Below the pieces are notes generated by a model, which was not told where the DNA came from, did no database searches, and was given only the letters and a program-made list of their open reading frames with translations. From NCBI GenBank assembly GCA_021732625.1, contig JAKFUP010000031.1:1-64000 (forward strand): a stretch of DNA of 64,000 nt. Direction: 5' to 3'. Shown in pieces: positions 56,567-64,000 of the stretch (position 1 is the first letter of the stretch; every line of letters begins with the position of its first letter). The position numbers were made by a program, and so were the translations under genes. Origin of the DNA: Hyphomicrobiales bacterium (GTDB lineage Bacteria; Pseudomonadota; Alphaproteobacteria; Rhizobiales; Xanthobacteraceae).

Positions 56567-56641
56567 GATTCGAACCCACGGTACGGTTTCCCGCACACAC
56601 GCTTTCCAAGCGTGCGCCTTAAGCCACTCGGCCATCCCTCC
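56552..56641 (-). tRNA. tRNA-Ser(GGA)
   Basis: Reading the reverse strand gives a 90-nt tRNA including CCA: acceptor GGAGGGA pairing with TCTCTCC (one G-T), D arm GCCGAGTGGCTTAAGGC, anticodon loop TTGGAAA with anticodon GGA (complement of 56605-56607), a long class II variable arm, T arm with GTTCGAATC, and the discriminator G then CCA. The long variable arm fits serine. Its 3' end is the island target site. Confidence 0.97.
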
Positions 56642-56929
56642 GGGCGCTCTCTCATGACGGCGCAGGGCGGATTTTGCAAGGGATTCAAGGGGAAAACGGC
56701 GTCTTTCCGCAAACATTTGAGCCGCAAAGGGGTTTGCGGGACCGGCCGGCGGCGGATAACGCTGGACCAGCGTGCATGACAATGCGCCTCAGTGCCGCCG
56801 ATCTGACGTTCCTGCAGCGGCTGCCGCAATGACTGACGAACTTCGGAAACAGGGTACTGGGCATTGAACCGGCTGCCCGGTCCAATCGCCTGATGTGCAG
56901 GACATCCGGACGAACCGCAGGATCAGGTC

Positions 56930-57268
56930 ATGAGACGATTCAATCGAGCGGCACTGCTGCTGATGGCCGCGATCACCCAGGTTCCTACGACCGCTGCTGC
57001 GCAGGCCTGCTCGCGCGCCGGCTTCGATGTCGCCTGCGAAGATGGCCGGCGCGGCGTGTTGTCGGGCGACGCGATCATCTGGACCGACGGCACGCGCTCG
57101 AGCAAGGCATCGCCACACCCGAGCGTCATCATAGGTCACAAGCCATCGGTACAGGTTGGCCCTGGCGTATTCGTCGGCACAGGCAAAGGCTCTGTGCCGC
57201 TCGACAATCCAAACGCACCGAACAAGCTGAAATGCGCCGTGCTTGAGGGCGTGTCGTATTGCTATTGA
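56930..57268 (+). CDS. Small secreted protein of unknown function
   Basis: A 112-residue protein with a signal peptide ([17 protein letters not shown], cleavage near residue 25) and four Cys in the mature chain (ACSR, VACED, LKCAV, SYCY), probably two disulfides. The middle contains Gly/Ser-rich short turns. No family recognised. It lies between the tRNA and the convergent otsA gene. Confidence 0.6.
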   Translation: MRRFNRAALLLMAAITQVPTTAAAQACSRAGFDVACEDGRRGVLSGDAIIWTDGTRSSKASPHPSVIIGHKPSVQVGPGVFVGTGKGSVPLDNPNAPNKLKCAVLEGVSYCY

Positions 57269-57314
57269 TAAGCAAACCGCCCGCGTCAGTGCGCAAACGC
57301 CCGGTGCAACGCTT

Positions 57315-58754
57315 TCAATGTACCGTCAGATCGGCGGCGGCCTTCCGCTTCGGAAAATCACAATACTGCACCGGCTCCGCCGTGCGGGTTTGCTCCAGTG
57401 CCGCAATGAAGCTCGACGACCATTGCTCGATGGTGCCATTTCGCAGCTTCTTCATCATGGCTTCCCAGCGCAATCGCCGCTCCGGCGCCGGCATGGTGAG
57501 CGCCATCGAGAGCGCACGCGCCATCCCATCGACATCGTGCGGATTGACCAGCAGTGCGGTGTCAAGCTCGTTGGCCGCACCTGCGAACTTCGACAGCACC
57601 AGCACGCCGGGATCAACCGGGTTCTGCGCAGCGACATATTCCTTGGCCACGAGATTCATGCCGTCATGCAATGGCGTAACGAGACCGACCTGCGCGGTGC
57701 GATAGAAACCGGCCAGCATGGTCTGGCTGAAACCCTTGCTGAGATAGCGGATCGGCGTCCAATCCACCTCGCCGTGACGGCCGTTGACTTCAGTGACGAC
57801 ACGCGACAGCTCGGTTTGCAGCGCTTCGTAAGCTTCGATCGCTCCGCGCGACGGCGTTGCGATCTGCAACAGCGAGACCGTGCGGCTGAGCGACGGATTG
57901 ATCGCAAGCATCCGGTCGAATGCCTTGATGCGGTTGACCAGACCTTTGGAGTAATCGACGCGATCGACACCGATCACCAGCCGCTTGTCATCGACGCTCT
58001 TGCGCAGCCGCACCACCTCCGGATGCGAAATCGCCCTTGCAGCATTTGCGGCAAAGGCGTCGACGTCGATTCCGATCGGAAACGCCGCAAGGCGCGAGGT
58101 GCCATGGCGCGAGGTCACGACGTTATTCTCGATTTTGAGGCCGAGGTCGGACTTCAGATAGCTCGCGAAATTCTGGCAATCGTTCTCGGTCTGGAAACCG
58201 ATCAGATCGTAGGCCAGCATCGCCTCGATCAGTTCGCGATGATTGGGAACGCCGTTCATCACATCGCGCGACGGCCACGGCGTATGCAGAAAGAAGCCGA
58301 TCGGCTGCGTCACGCCGAGCTTGCGCAGTTCCTCGCCGAGCGCGAGGAAATGATAATCCTGAATCCAGAACGCCGAGTCGGGTTTGCGGAATCTCAATAG
58401 CGCACGCGCCATGAAAGCATTGACTTCGCGGTAGGAACGATAATCGTCGAGCGAGACCCGGATCAGATCGCTGCGCGAATGCAGTGCGGGCCAGAGCGCG
58501 GAATTGGCGAAGCCTTCGTAGTAGCCGCCGTAGTGCGCGGCAGGCAGATCGAGCAACGCGATTGCGCCCTCACCCAGAGGCTCAATGTCAGCGAATGCAT
58601 CCTTGGTCGCACCATCGCGGACGCGGCCGCTCGAGCCAACCCAGATCGCGCCGGATTTTTCGACGACAGGCAACAGCGCCGCCGCCAATCCACCGGTCAT
58701 CGGCTCGTTGGCCTTTACGCGCGCCACGCGGTTCGAAACGACAACGAGGTTCAC
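57315..58754 (-). CDS. otsA: Alpha,alpha-trehalose-6-phosphate synthase
   Basis: A 479-residue glycosyltransferase family 20 enzyme that joins glucose from UDP-glucose to glucose-6-phosphate. Recognisable motifs: N-terminal [21 protein letters not shown], the DRVDYSKG loop and [11 protein letters not shown] near the end. The GTG at 58754 was chosen because GGAGGGG lies 8 bases upstream; a longer frame adds six residues. It works with OtsB encoded directly upstream to make trehalose, a protectant against osmotic and desiccation stress. Confidence 0.95.
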   Translation of the reverse strand: MNLVVVSNRVARVKANEPMTGGLAAALLPVVEKSGAIWVGSSGRVRDGATKDAFADIEPLGEGAIALLDLPAAHYGGYYEGFANSALWPALHSRSDLIRVSLDDYRSYREVNAFMARALLRFRKPDSAFWIQDYHFLALGEELRKLGVTQPIGFFLHTPWPSRDVMNGVPNHRELIEAMLAYDLIGFQTENDCQNFASYLKSDLGLKIENNVVTSRHGTSRLAAFPIGIDVDAFAANAARAISHPEVVRLRKSVDDKRLVIGVDRVDYSKGLVNRIKAFDRMLAINPSLSRTVSLLQIATPSRGAIEAYEALQTELSRVVTEVNGRHGEVDWTPIRYLSKGFSQTMLAGFYRTAQVGLVTPLHDGMNLVAKEYVAAQNPVDPGVLVLSKFAGAANELDTALLVNPHDVDGMARALSMALTMPAPERRLRWEAMMKKLRNGTIEQWSSSFIAALEQTRTAEPVQYCDFPKRKAAADLTVH

Positions 58755-58931
58755 TGCGTCCCCTCCGCACAAGGCTGCCCATACCTAAACGGATATTCAT
58801 CAATATGGTTCCGGGTTATAGTTTGACCCGATTGGAACCGAATTCAGGCGAGAGCGAACGGAACTCTAAGTTCCATCACAGGAACTGAAACCGCAATTCC
58901 GAGATGCAGCGTGTCTACAAAAGCGCCAGGT

Positions 58932-59750
58932 CTACTTTGCATTTTGCAGCAGATACGCGATCCACTGCCGCACATCGTGCGGCGAATTGAAATGGCCTTG
59001 CACGCCGCGCGAATGGCGGCCGACTGAAAACGAAATGCCTTCAAGATCGGGCATGATCGCAAACACCGACTCGTCGGTGACATCGTCGCCGAGAAAAACC
59101 GGCGTGCGTCCCTGAAAAGGCTCGTTGGTCATCAACTCGCGCACGCCGGTTGCCTTGCTGACACCGGATGCCTTGATCTCGCAGACGAACTTGCCCGGCA
59201 GTACCTCGATGGTCGCATCGGGCAGATCGGCGCGGATCGCGGACACCGCGTCGTAGAGAGCGCGCTCAGACAGCGGCGCCTTGCGATAATGCAGCGCCAA
59301 TGAGTAACCCTTGTCCTCGAGCAGAATACCGGGATCGAGCTGCGCGATATCGGCGAAACGCTTCTTCAATTCCGGAGCCATCGGCGGCGCATGTGACGCC
59401 ACTGCTTCCGTGCCGATGTCGAGACGCATCTCGGCGCCGTGACCGCCGACGGCCGGAAACAGCACCGGATCGAAAATCCAGTCGATGTCGATCAGCGAGC
59501 GGCCGCTGACCAGCGCCAGCGCGCCAGAGGTTTTCGCCAGCAGCGTCTGCAAGTTCCTGGTCAGGTCCGGAGGCACCACCACCTCGCGGGGCGAAGGCGC
59601 CATCTCCAGCAGCGTGCCGTCGATATCGAACAGCAGCGCACAGCGCTTCAGATCGATCTGCGGCATCGTTGCGAAATCGGCCTGCTGAACGGGTGGCGCA
59701 TCGCGCGTCATAGCGTCCGCTGTGCGGCGCGGTGGGGTTAGAATGCTCAT
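58932..59750 (-). CDS. otsB: Trehalose-6-phosphate phosphatase
   Basis: A 272-residue HAD-superfamily phosphatase that removes the phosphate from trehalose-6-phosphate. Motif I LLFDIDGTLLE has the nucleophile and acid Asp pair; LVSGRSLIDID is motif II; VCEIKASGVSKATGV gives the Lys of motif III; FLGDDVTDE is motif IV. The start ATG at 59750 lies behind GGGAAAGCGG; the upstream frame extension to 59891 looks non-protein-like. otsB and otsA lie on the same strand, 177 bp apart. Confidence 0.95.
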   Translation of the reverse strand: MSILTPPRRTADAMTRDAPPVQQADFATMPQIDLKRCALLFDIDGTLLEMAPSPREVVVPPDLTRNLQTLLAKTSGALALVSGRSLIDIDWIFDPVLFPAVGGHGAEMRLDIGTEAVASHAPPMAPELKKRFADIAQLDPGILLEDKGYSLALHYRKAPLSERALYDAVSAIRADLPDATIEVLPGKFVCEIKASGVSKATGVRELMTNEPFQGRTPVFLGDDVTDESVFAIMPDLEGISFSVGRHSRGVQGHFNSPHDVRQWIAYLLQNAK

Positions 59751-59944
59751 CCCGCTTTCCCGTTTCCGGCGAAAGTCCCAGCGGCCTGGAATGGCTTGGA
59801 TACGCCGAAAACAAAGAAGGCGCCGGAACGAGATGTCCCAGCCCTTCTGACGTACGCGGTGGGTACATCCGCCACCGGCACGAGGAATCAACGTGGAAAG
59901 GGAGATTTGGTTCCCGGCGGACGTGAGGCCGGGAACCCTGAAGA

Positions 59945-62026
59945 TCAGGCGGCGCGAATGGTCGTCATGAACCTGTCGAGTTCTTCGCGCAGGCGCGTGC
60001 TCTCCAATGAGAGGGTCTTCGCCGAGTGCAGCACTTCGCCGGCAGCCGAGCCGGTTTCGGTCGCACTACGGTTCACCTCGGTGATATTGGACGCAACATC
60101 TTGCGTTCCTTCCGCGACACCCTGCACGTTACGCGCAATTTCCTGCGTGGCGGAGCCTTGCTCGTCGACTGCGATCGCGATGGTGGAGGCAATCTGCGAG
60201 ATCTGGTTGATGGTCTGGGCAATCTCCTTGATCGCACCGACCGACTCCTTGGTCGCGTCCTGCATTCCGGCGATATGGGCGGAAATCTCGTCGGTCGCCT
60301 TGGCGGTCTGGTTCGCCAGCGACTTCACTTCCGATGCGACGACGGCAAACCCACGGCCGGCCTCGCCCGCGCGTGCCGCCTCGATGGTGGCGTTCAGCGC
60401 GAGAAGATTGGTCTGTTCGGCGATCGCGGTAATCAGCTTGACGACATCGCCGATCTGCTGCGCGGCGCGCGACAGCTTGCCGATACGATCGTCGGTTTGC
60501 TTCGCCTGCATCACAGCGCTCTCGGCAATCCGGTTCGAATCGCGGGCCTGACGGCCGATCTCGGCGACGGAAGCCGAGAGCTGTTCTGTCGCGGACGCCA
60601 CCGACTGCACATTGGATGAGGCTTCTTCCGACGCGGCAGCGACCCGGCTCGACAATTCCTGCGTCACATCGACCGAGTGCGACATGGTGCCTGCGGCGCC
60701 TTCGAGCTGCGATGCGGACGACGATACGCTGGACACGATTCCACCGACCGCCAACTCGAAATCGTCGGCGAAGCGAATGAGCTCGGCGCGGCGCGCAGCG
60801 GTGGACGCGCGATTCTTCTCGTCTTGGTCGGCGGCGTCGCGCTGCGCTTTGGCAACCGCCTCGAGCTTGAAGGCCTCGACCGCACTCGCCATCTGGCCGA
60901 TCTCATCCTTGCGGCCGAGACCGGGAAGAACGACGTCGAAATTGCCGCCGGCAAGCTCGCGCATCGCCTTGCACATCGCGACGATCGGCCCCGAAATGCC
61001 GCGGCCGACCGCGATGGCGAGTAGCAGCGTCAGGATTAGCTGGCCGATCGTCATCATGCCGACGACCTGTTCGGTCTGCTTTGCCGCTTCGGCGCTCTCT
61101 TTCTCGATCTTGTCCAGATCGGCGAGCAAGGCCGACTTCATGTCGGCGGCGCTGACGATCATAGCGTTAGCCGAGGTGGTCATGTCGACGCCGAGACCGA
61201 TGACGAGCTTGCTGTTTTCGATCAGCTTGGCGAACGACGCGCGGTAACTCTCCAGCAGGCCAGTGATGTCCGCCGTCTTGGCCTTCAACGCATCGCCATC
61301 GACCGAAAGACCACCAAAGGTTTTCTGGATGAAGGTGATGCGCGCCAGCGCGCCACCCGCGACAGCCATGTCCGGCTTTGCCGCGAATGTGTTTGCCGTC
61401 GCAGCAGCCGAGATCAACTGCGTGGTGATTTCAGAAATCGTCGTTTGCAAGCTTGCCTGACCGGCGAGCGCTACGCTGTCGGACAGGTCTTCCAGCTTGG
61501 AACGCAGCAGGGTGCCGGTGCGAGCCACCTGATTGGCGGCGATCTGCGCATTGTCCGCCTTGAGCTTGATGATGCGCGCCAGCAGTTTCGAGAAGTCCTC
61601 GTATTGCGACTGCAATTCCAGCGCGCTCGCCAGCAGCATCGCATTCTGCCCGTCGCCCTTCTTCGCTTGCGCGGCCGAGTTCTTGATCGCGACCTTCACG
61701 CCGTCCTGAGCGCCAAGCGCGGCCTTGGCGTCGGCATCGGCGCCGGTCAGCACGAAAAAGCGCGAAAGCATTTGATACGTCGCCATTTCGCGATCGAGAT
61801 CGCGCGCCACGTTGGCCGAGGCGACGCTGGCGGTGTAAGCTTTCTGGCCTTCGTTGATCTGCATGTAGCCCATGTAGATCGCGCCCATGTTGAGGGCGAA
61901 CAGCATGGTCACGACACCGAAGGCGGACATGATTTTCTTGCGCAGACTGAGATTGGCGATCAGCCCCGGCTTTTTTGATTTTGGCTGTTTCGGTGTTTGG
62001 CTGCGTTTGAATGTGAACCAGGCCAC
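59945..62026 (-). CDS. Methyl-accepting chemotaxis protein
   Basis: A 693-residue chemoreceptor. A Lys-rich cytoplasmic start (~1-27), helix 1 (~30-52), a helical periplasmic sensor (~55-320) rich in Ala/Gln heptads, helix 2 (~322-342), HAMP (~345-395), and a signalling domain whose hairpin tip [31 protein letters not shown] is the invariant MCP motif. The sensor is a bundle rather than Cache-type. It should steer the CheA/CheW complex; no che genes are adjacent. Confidence 0.93.
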   Translation of the reverse strand: MAWFTFKRSQTPKQPKSKKPGLIANLSLRKKIMSAFGVVTMLFALNMGAIYMGYMQINEGQKAYTASVASANVARDLDREMATYQMLSRFFVLTGADADAKAALGAQDGVKVAIKNSAAQAKKGDGQNAMLLASALELQSQYEDFSKLLARIIKLKADNAQIAANQVARTGTLLRSKLEDLSDSVALAGQASLQTTISEITTQLISAAATANTFAAKPDMAVAGGALARITFIQKTFGGLSVDGDALKAKTADITGLLESYRASFAKLIENSKLVIGLGVDMTTSANAMIVSAADMKSALLADLDKIEKESAEAAKQTEQVVGMMTIGQLILTLLLAIAVGRGISGPIVAMCKAMRELAGGNFDVVLPGLGRKDEIGQMASAVEAFKLEAVAKAQRDAADQDEKNRASTAARRAELIRFADDFELAVGGIVSSVSSSASQLEGAAGTMSHSVDVTQELSSRVAAASEEASSNVQSVASATEQLSASVAEIGRQARDSNRIAESAVMQAKQTDDRIGKLSRAAQQIGDVVKLITAIAEQTNLLALNATIEAARAGEAGRGFAVVASEVKSLANQTAKATDEISAHIAGMQDATKESVGAIKEIAQTINQISQIASTIAIAVDEQGSATQEIARNVQGVAEGTQDVASNITEVNRSATETGSAAGEVLHSAKTLSLESTRLREELDRFMTTIRAA

Positions 62027-62532
62027 CCGTATCCCCCAGATTGCTTCGGTCGATGCTTATCGGGTTATGGCCACCCGATGCTGCACGCCAAGGTAAATGG
62101 AAATGGATAAGGAGGCGTAAACTCACGCCCGGAAATGACCTCGCCGCGCCGAACCAAAACGGAGAATTTCTTCAACGATATCAGCATGAAATACATATCG
62201 CTTTGGTACGGCACTCGATCGCGGCCAGACCCGATTACCGTTCCGCACGTTTACATTGTGATGAAGGCAAATGTCACGGCATGCAGGTGCCCCGATCCAA
62301 CAAGACAGATCGGTACGATGCCGCTCAAATTTTCCAGAACCAGCCGCTCCTCACTTCGCTACTGCACAAAATCACCTGCGCCTTGCGGCTTTGGCAAGTT
62401 ACCTCGCGCCAGTTCGCCCGGCCGCGCCCATCCGTCATAAGGCAAAGACCTTTTTGCCGAATACCTCATTGCAAACTGCGGAGACCGTGTTTCTAATTAG
62501 AATAATGAAAAATTGAATATGGGGAGGCAGAC
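62027..62532. other. Intergenic region between the chemoreceptor and coxS
   Basis: About 506 bp. Forward frames in 62041-62516 have no good ribosome site and unusual composition (many Pro, Arg, Cys), so they are judged non-coding. It should hold the promoters of the divergent chemoreceptor and cox operon; AATTAGAATAATGAAAAATTGAATATGGGGAGG just before the coxS start includes an AT-rich stretch and the GGGGAGG ribosome site. Confidence 0.5.
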
Positions 62533-63018
62533 GTGTCGACCATCAAGCTGACTGTCAACGGAAAGGCCGTTTCCGCTGACGCTGAAGACAGAACACTCCT
62601 CGTCCATCTGCTGCGCGATCATCTGGGTCTCACCGGCACGCATGTCGGCTGCGATACCAGCCAGTGCGGCGCCTGCACCGTCCATATCGACGGGCGCGCG
62701 GTGAAATCCTGCACCGTCCTCGTTGGGCAAGCCAACGGCAGCAAGATCACCACCATCGAGGGCCTGTCGAAGGGCGACGAACTGCATCCAATGCAGGCCG
62801 CGTTCCGCGACAATCATGGTCTGCAGTGCGGTTACTGCACGCCCGGCATGATTATGTCCGCGGTCGATATGGTGCATCGTCACAGTGGAAAGCTCGATGA
62901 AGCTACCGTGCGGCAGGAACTCGAAGGCAATATCTGCCGCTGCACCGGCTATCACAACATCGTTAAATCGGTGCTCGACGCCGCCGGCCGGATGAAGGTC
63001 GCGAACGCTGCCGAGTGA
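62533..63018 (+). CDS. coxS: Aerobic CO dehydrogenase-type small [2Fe-2S] subunit
   Basis: A 161-residue iron-sulfur subunit of a molybdenum hydroxylase. N-terminal ferredoxin-type cluster motif [15 protein letters not shown]...SCTVL with four Cys; C-terminal second cluster [13 protein letters not shown] and [15 protein letters not shown]. Two [2Fe-2S] clusters carry electrons from the Mo-pterin site to FAD. GTG start at 62533 behind GGGGAGG. It precedes the large-subunit gene by 124 bp; the medium FAD subunit is not seen within the window. Confidence 0.92.
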   Translation: MSTIKLTVNGKAVSADAEDRTLLVHLLRDHLGLTGTHVGCDTSQCGACTVHIDGRAVKSCTVLVGQANGSKITTIEGLSKGDELHPMQAAFRDNHGLQCGYCTPGMIMSAVDMVHRHSGKLDEATVRQELEGNICRCTGYHNIVKSVLDAAGRMKVANAAE

Positions 63019-63141
63019 TGTTTTGCGCGAACGCCGGCGAGTAAATCCCGGCGCTCGTTGATCGTCAGGCTTCAACCAGCAGCAGAACCGCCATGCAGCG
63101 ATTTCCCGCGCAAGGCGCAAACTGCCCGACAGGAGAGAACG

Positions 63142-64000
63142 ATGGGTGTTGAGGGAATTGGCGCACGGGTTGCGCGCAAGGAAGACAAACGCTTCGTCAC
63201 CGGCAAGGGAAAATATGTCGACGACGTCCGCGTCCACGGCATGACCTACGCGCACTTCGTGCGCAGCCCCCACGCCCACGCCAAGGTCAAAAGCATCGAT
63301 ATATCCGAGGCAATGAAGAAGACCGGTGTTGTGGCGGTGCTCACCGGCAAGGAAATCGTCGAGGACAAGATCGGTAATCTCATTTGCGGCTGGATGATCC
63401 ACTCCAAGGACGGCACGCCCATGAAAATGGGCGCATGGCCGGCGATGGCGCCGGAGACCGTGCGCTTCGTCGGACAGGCGGTTGCCGTCGTGATCGGCGA
63501 AACCCGCAATCAGGCGCGCGACGGCGCCGATGCTGTCGAAGTTACTTACGACGAACTGCCGGCAGCGGCCAGCATTACCGCGGCGATCGCAGCAGGCGCG
63601 CCGCAGCTTCACCCGGAGGCCCCCGGCAACATCATCTATGACTGGCATATCGGAGATCAGGCCGCGACGGATACAGCCTTCAAGAGCGCCGCAAATGTCG
63701 TCGCGATGGACATCCTGAACAACCGCCTCGTCCCGAATGCGATGGAGCCGCGGTCGGCCGTTGCCGAATACGATTCCGCGGAAGAGCATTTCACGCTCCA
63801 TACGACGTCGCAGAACCCTCATGTCGCACGGCTTGTGCTATCGGCATTCTACGGCGTCGCGCAGGAGCACAAGCTGCGTGTGATTGCGCCGGATGTCGGC
63901 GGCGGCTTCGGCTCGAAGATCTTCATCTATCCGGAAGAAATGGTGGCGCTGTGGGCGTCCAAGCGAACCGGCCGTCCGGTGAAATGGACGTCGGACCGTA
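63142..64000 (+). CDS. coxL: Aerobic CO dehydrogenase/xanthine dehydrogenase-type molybdopterin subunit (3' end beyond the window)
   Basis: The first 286 residues of a CoxL-type subunit. ATG at 63142 behind AGGAGAGA. Visible: FVTGKGKYVDDVRVHGMTYAHFVRSPHAHAKV, VRFVGQAVAVVIGET, then NRLVPNAMEPRSAVAEYD and PDVGGGFGSKIFIYPEE, the conserved early motifs of the family. The active-site signature (AYRCSFR in true CO dehydrogenase form I) lies beyond the edge, so CO oxidation versus another hydroxylation cannot be decided. Operon coxS-coxL. Confidence 0.88.
   Translation, partial: MGVEGIGARVARKEDKRFVTGKGKYVDDVRVHGMTYAHFVRSPHAHAKVKSIDISEAMKKTGVVAVLTGKEIVEDKIGNLICGWMIHSKDGTPMKMGAWPAMAPETVRFVGQAVAVVIGETRNQARDGADAVEVTYDELPAAASITAAIAAGAPQLHPEAPGNIIYDWHIGDQAATDTAFKSAANVVAMDILNNRLVPNAMEPRSAVAEYDSAEEHFTLHTTSQNPHVARLVLSAFYGVAQEHKLRVIAPDVGGGFGSKIFIYPEEMVALWASKRTGRPVKWTSDR

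Noticed and set aside
56642-56929. Gene between tRNA-Ser and the small secreted protein
   Set aside because: Forward and reverse frames here extend through the tRNA and have no ribosome site.
57243-58400. Long forward open frame opposite otsA
   Set aside because: Antisense of a clearly conserved enzyme gene; Arg/His-rich composition is typical of shadow frames.
62497-63822. Long reverse open frame (441 codons) opposite coxS-coxL
   Set aside because: It is the antisense shadow of a high-GC conserved operon and has no ribosome site or family resemblance.

Overview
The window is high-GC alphaproteobacterial DNA. Gene content points to the Bradyrhizobium/Rhodopseudomonas/Afipia group of Hyphomicrobiales: a TRAP transporter with a GntR regulator, a Bug-type binding protein, a LuxI/LuxR pair with CoA-type-like features, fused NDP-forming acyl-CoA synthetase, otsB-otsA and CO-dehydrogenase-type coxS-coxL. 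Two copies of a dispersed palindromic repeat (ends CGTCATTGCGAG / CTCGCAATGACG) support this. The placement is inference; no 16S or marker phylogeny is available here.

Layout. 1-23875 is chromosomal backbone: an ABC ATPase edge fragment; a reductase; a uronate-dehydrogenase-like gene and GntR regulator divergent from a TRAP transporter (dctP-Q-M); an MFS carrier; an amidase; a solitary Bug protein; pncB; luxI/luxR; a membrane class III nucleotide cyclase; a PilZ protein; an acyl-CoA synthetase; a lytic transglycosylase; a DehI-family protein; a quinone oxidoreductase; and an ATP-grasp protein.

23876-56566 is an integrated genomic island of about 32.7 kb. It is bounded by a 16-bp direct repeat (CTGGCGGAGAGAGTGG) whose right copy is the 3' end of an intact tRNA-Ser(GGA) gene at 56552-56641. 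A P4-type tyrosine integrase lies just inside the left end. Next come a translationally coupled block (excisionase-like HTH, RFC-like AAA+/DUF3631 double ATPase, possible HUH protein), an AT-richer zone of small and secreted proteins (SHOCT/superinfection-immunity-like, Sel1 repeats, XRE regulator), a broken acyl-CoA dehydrogenase fragment, an ECF sigma/NrsF-type anti-sigma pair with two matching divergent promoters, three MerR-controlled metal/thiol modules (CDF exporter; thioredoxin-like plus CcdA-like operon; merT-merP), a czcCBA efflux operon with a CDF exporter, a serine resolvase, and a five-gene operon at 51287-54836.

That operon is the most interesting object: two different TIR-domain proteins, a caspase-like protease, a short RyR-like protein and a calcineurin-like phosphoesterase, all closely spaced or overlapping. 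The arrangement fits a signal-maker (TIR), sensor/effector (RyR, caspase), signal-eraser (phosphoesterase) logic, related to but larger than the TIR-plus-caspase Thoeris arrangement. This is inference from domains and order.

56642-64000 returns to backbone: a small secreted protein, otsA and otsB for trehalose synthesis, a chemoreceptor, and coxS with the start of coxL running off the right edge.
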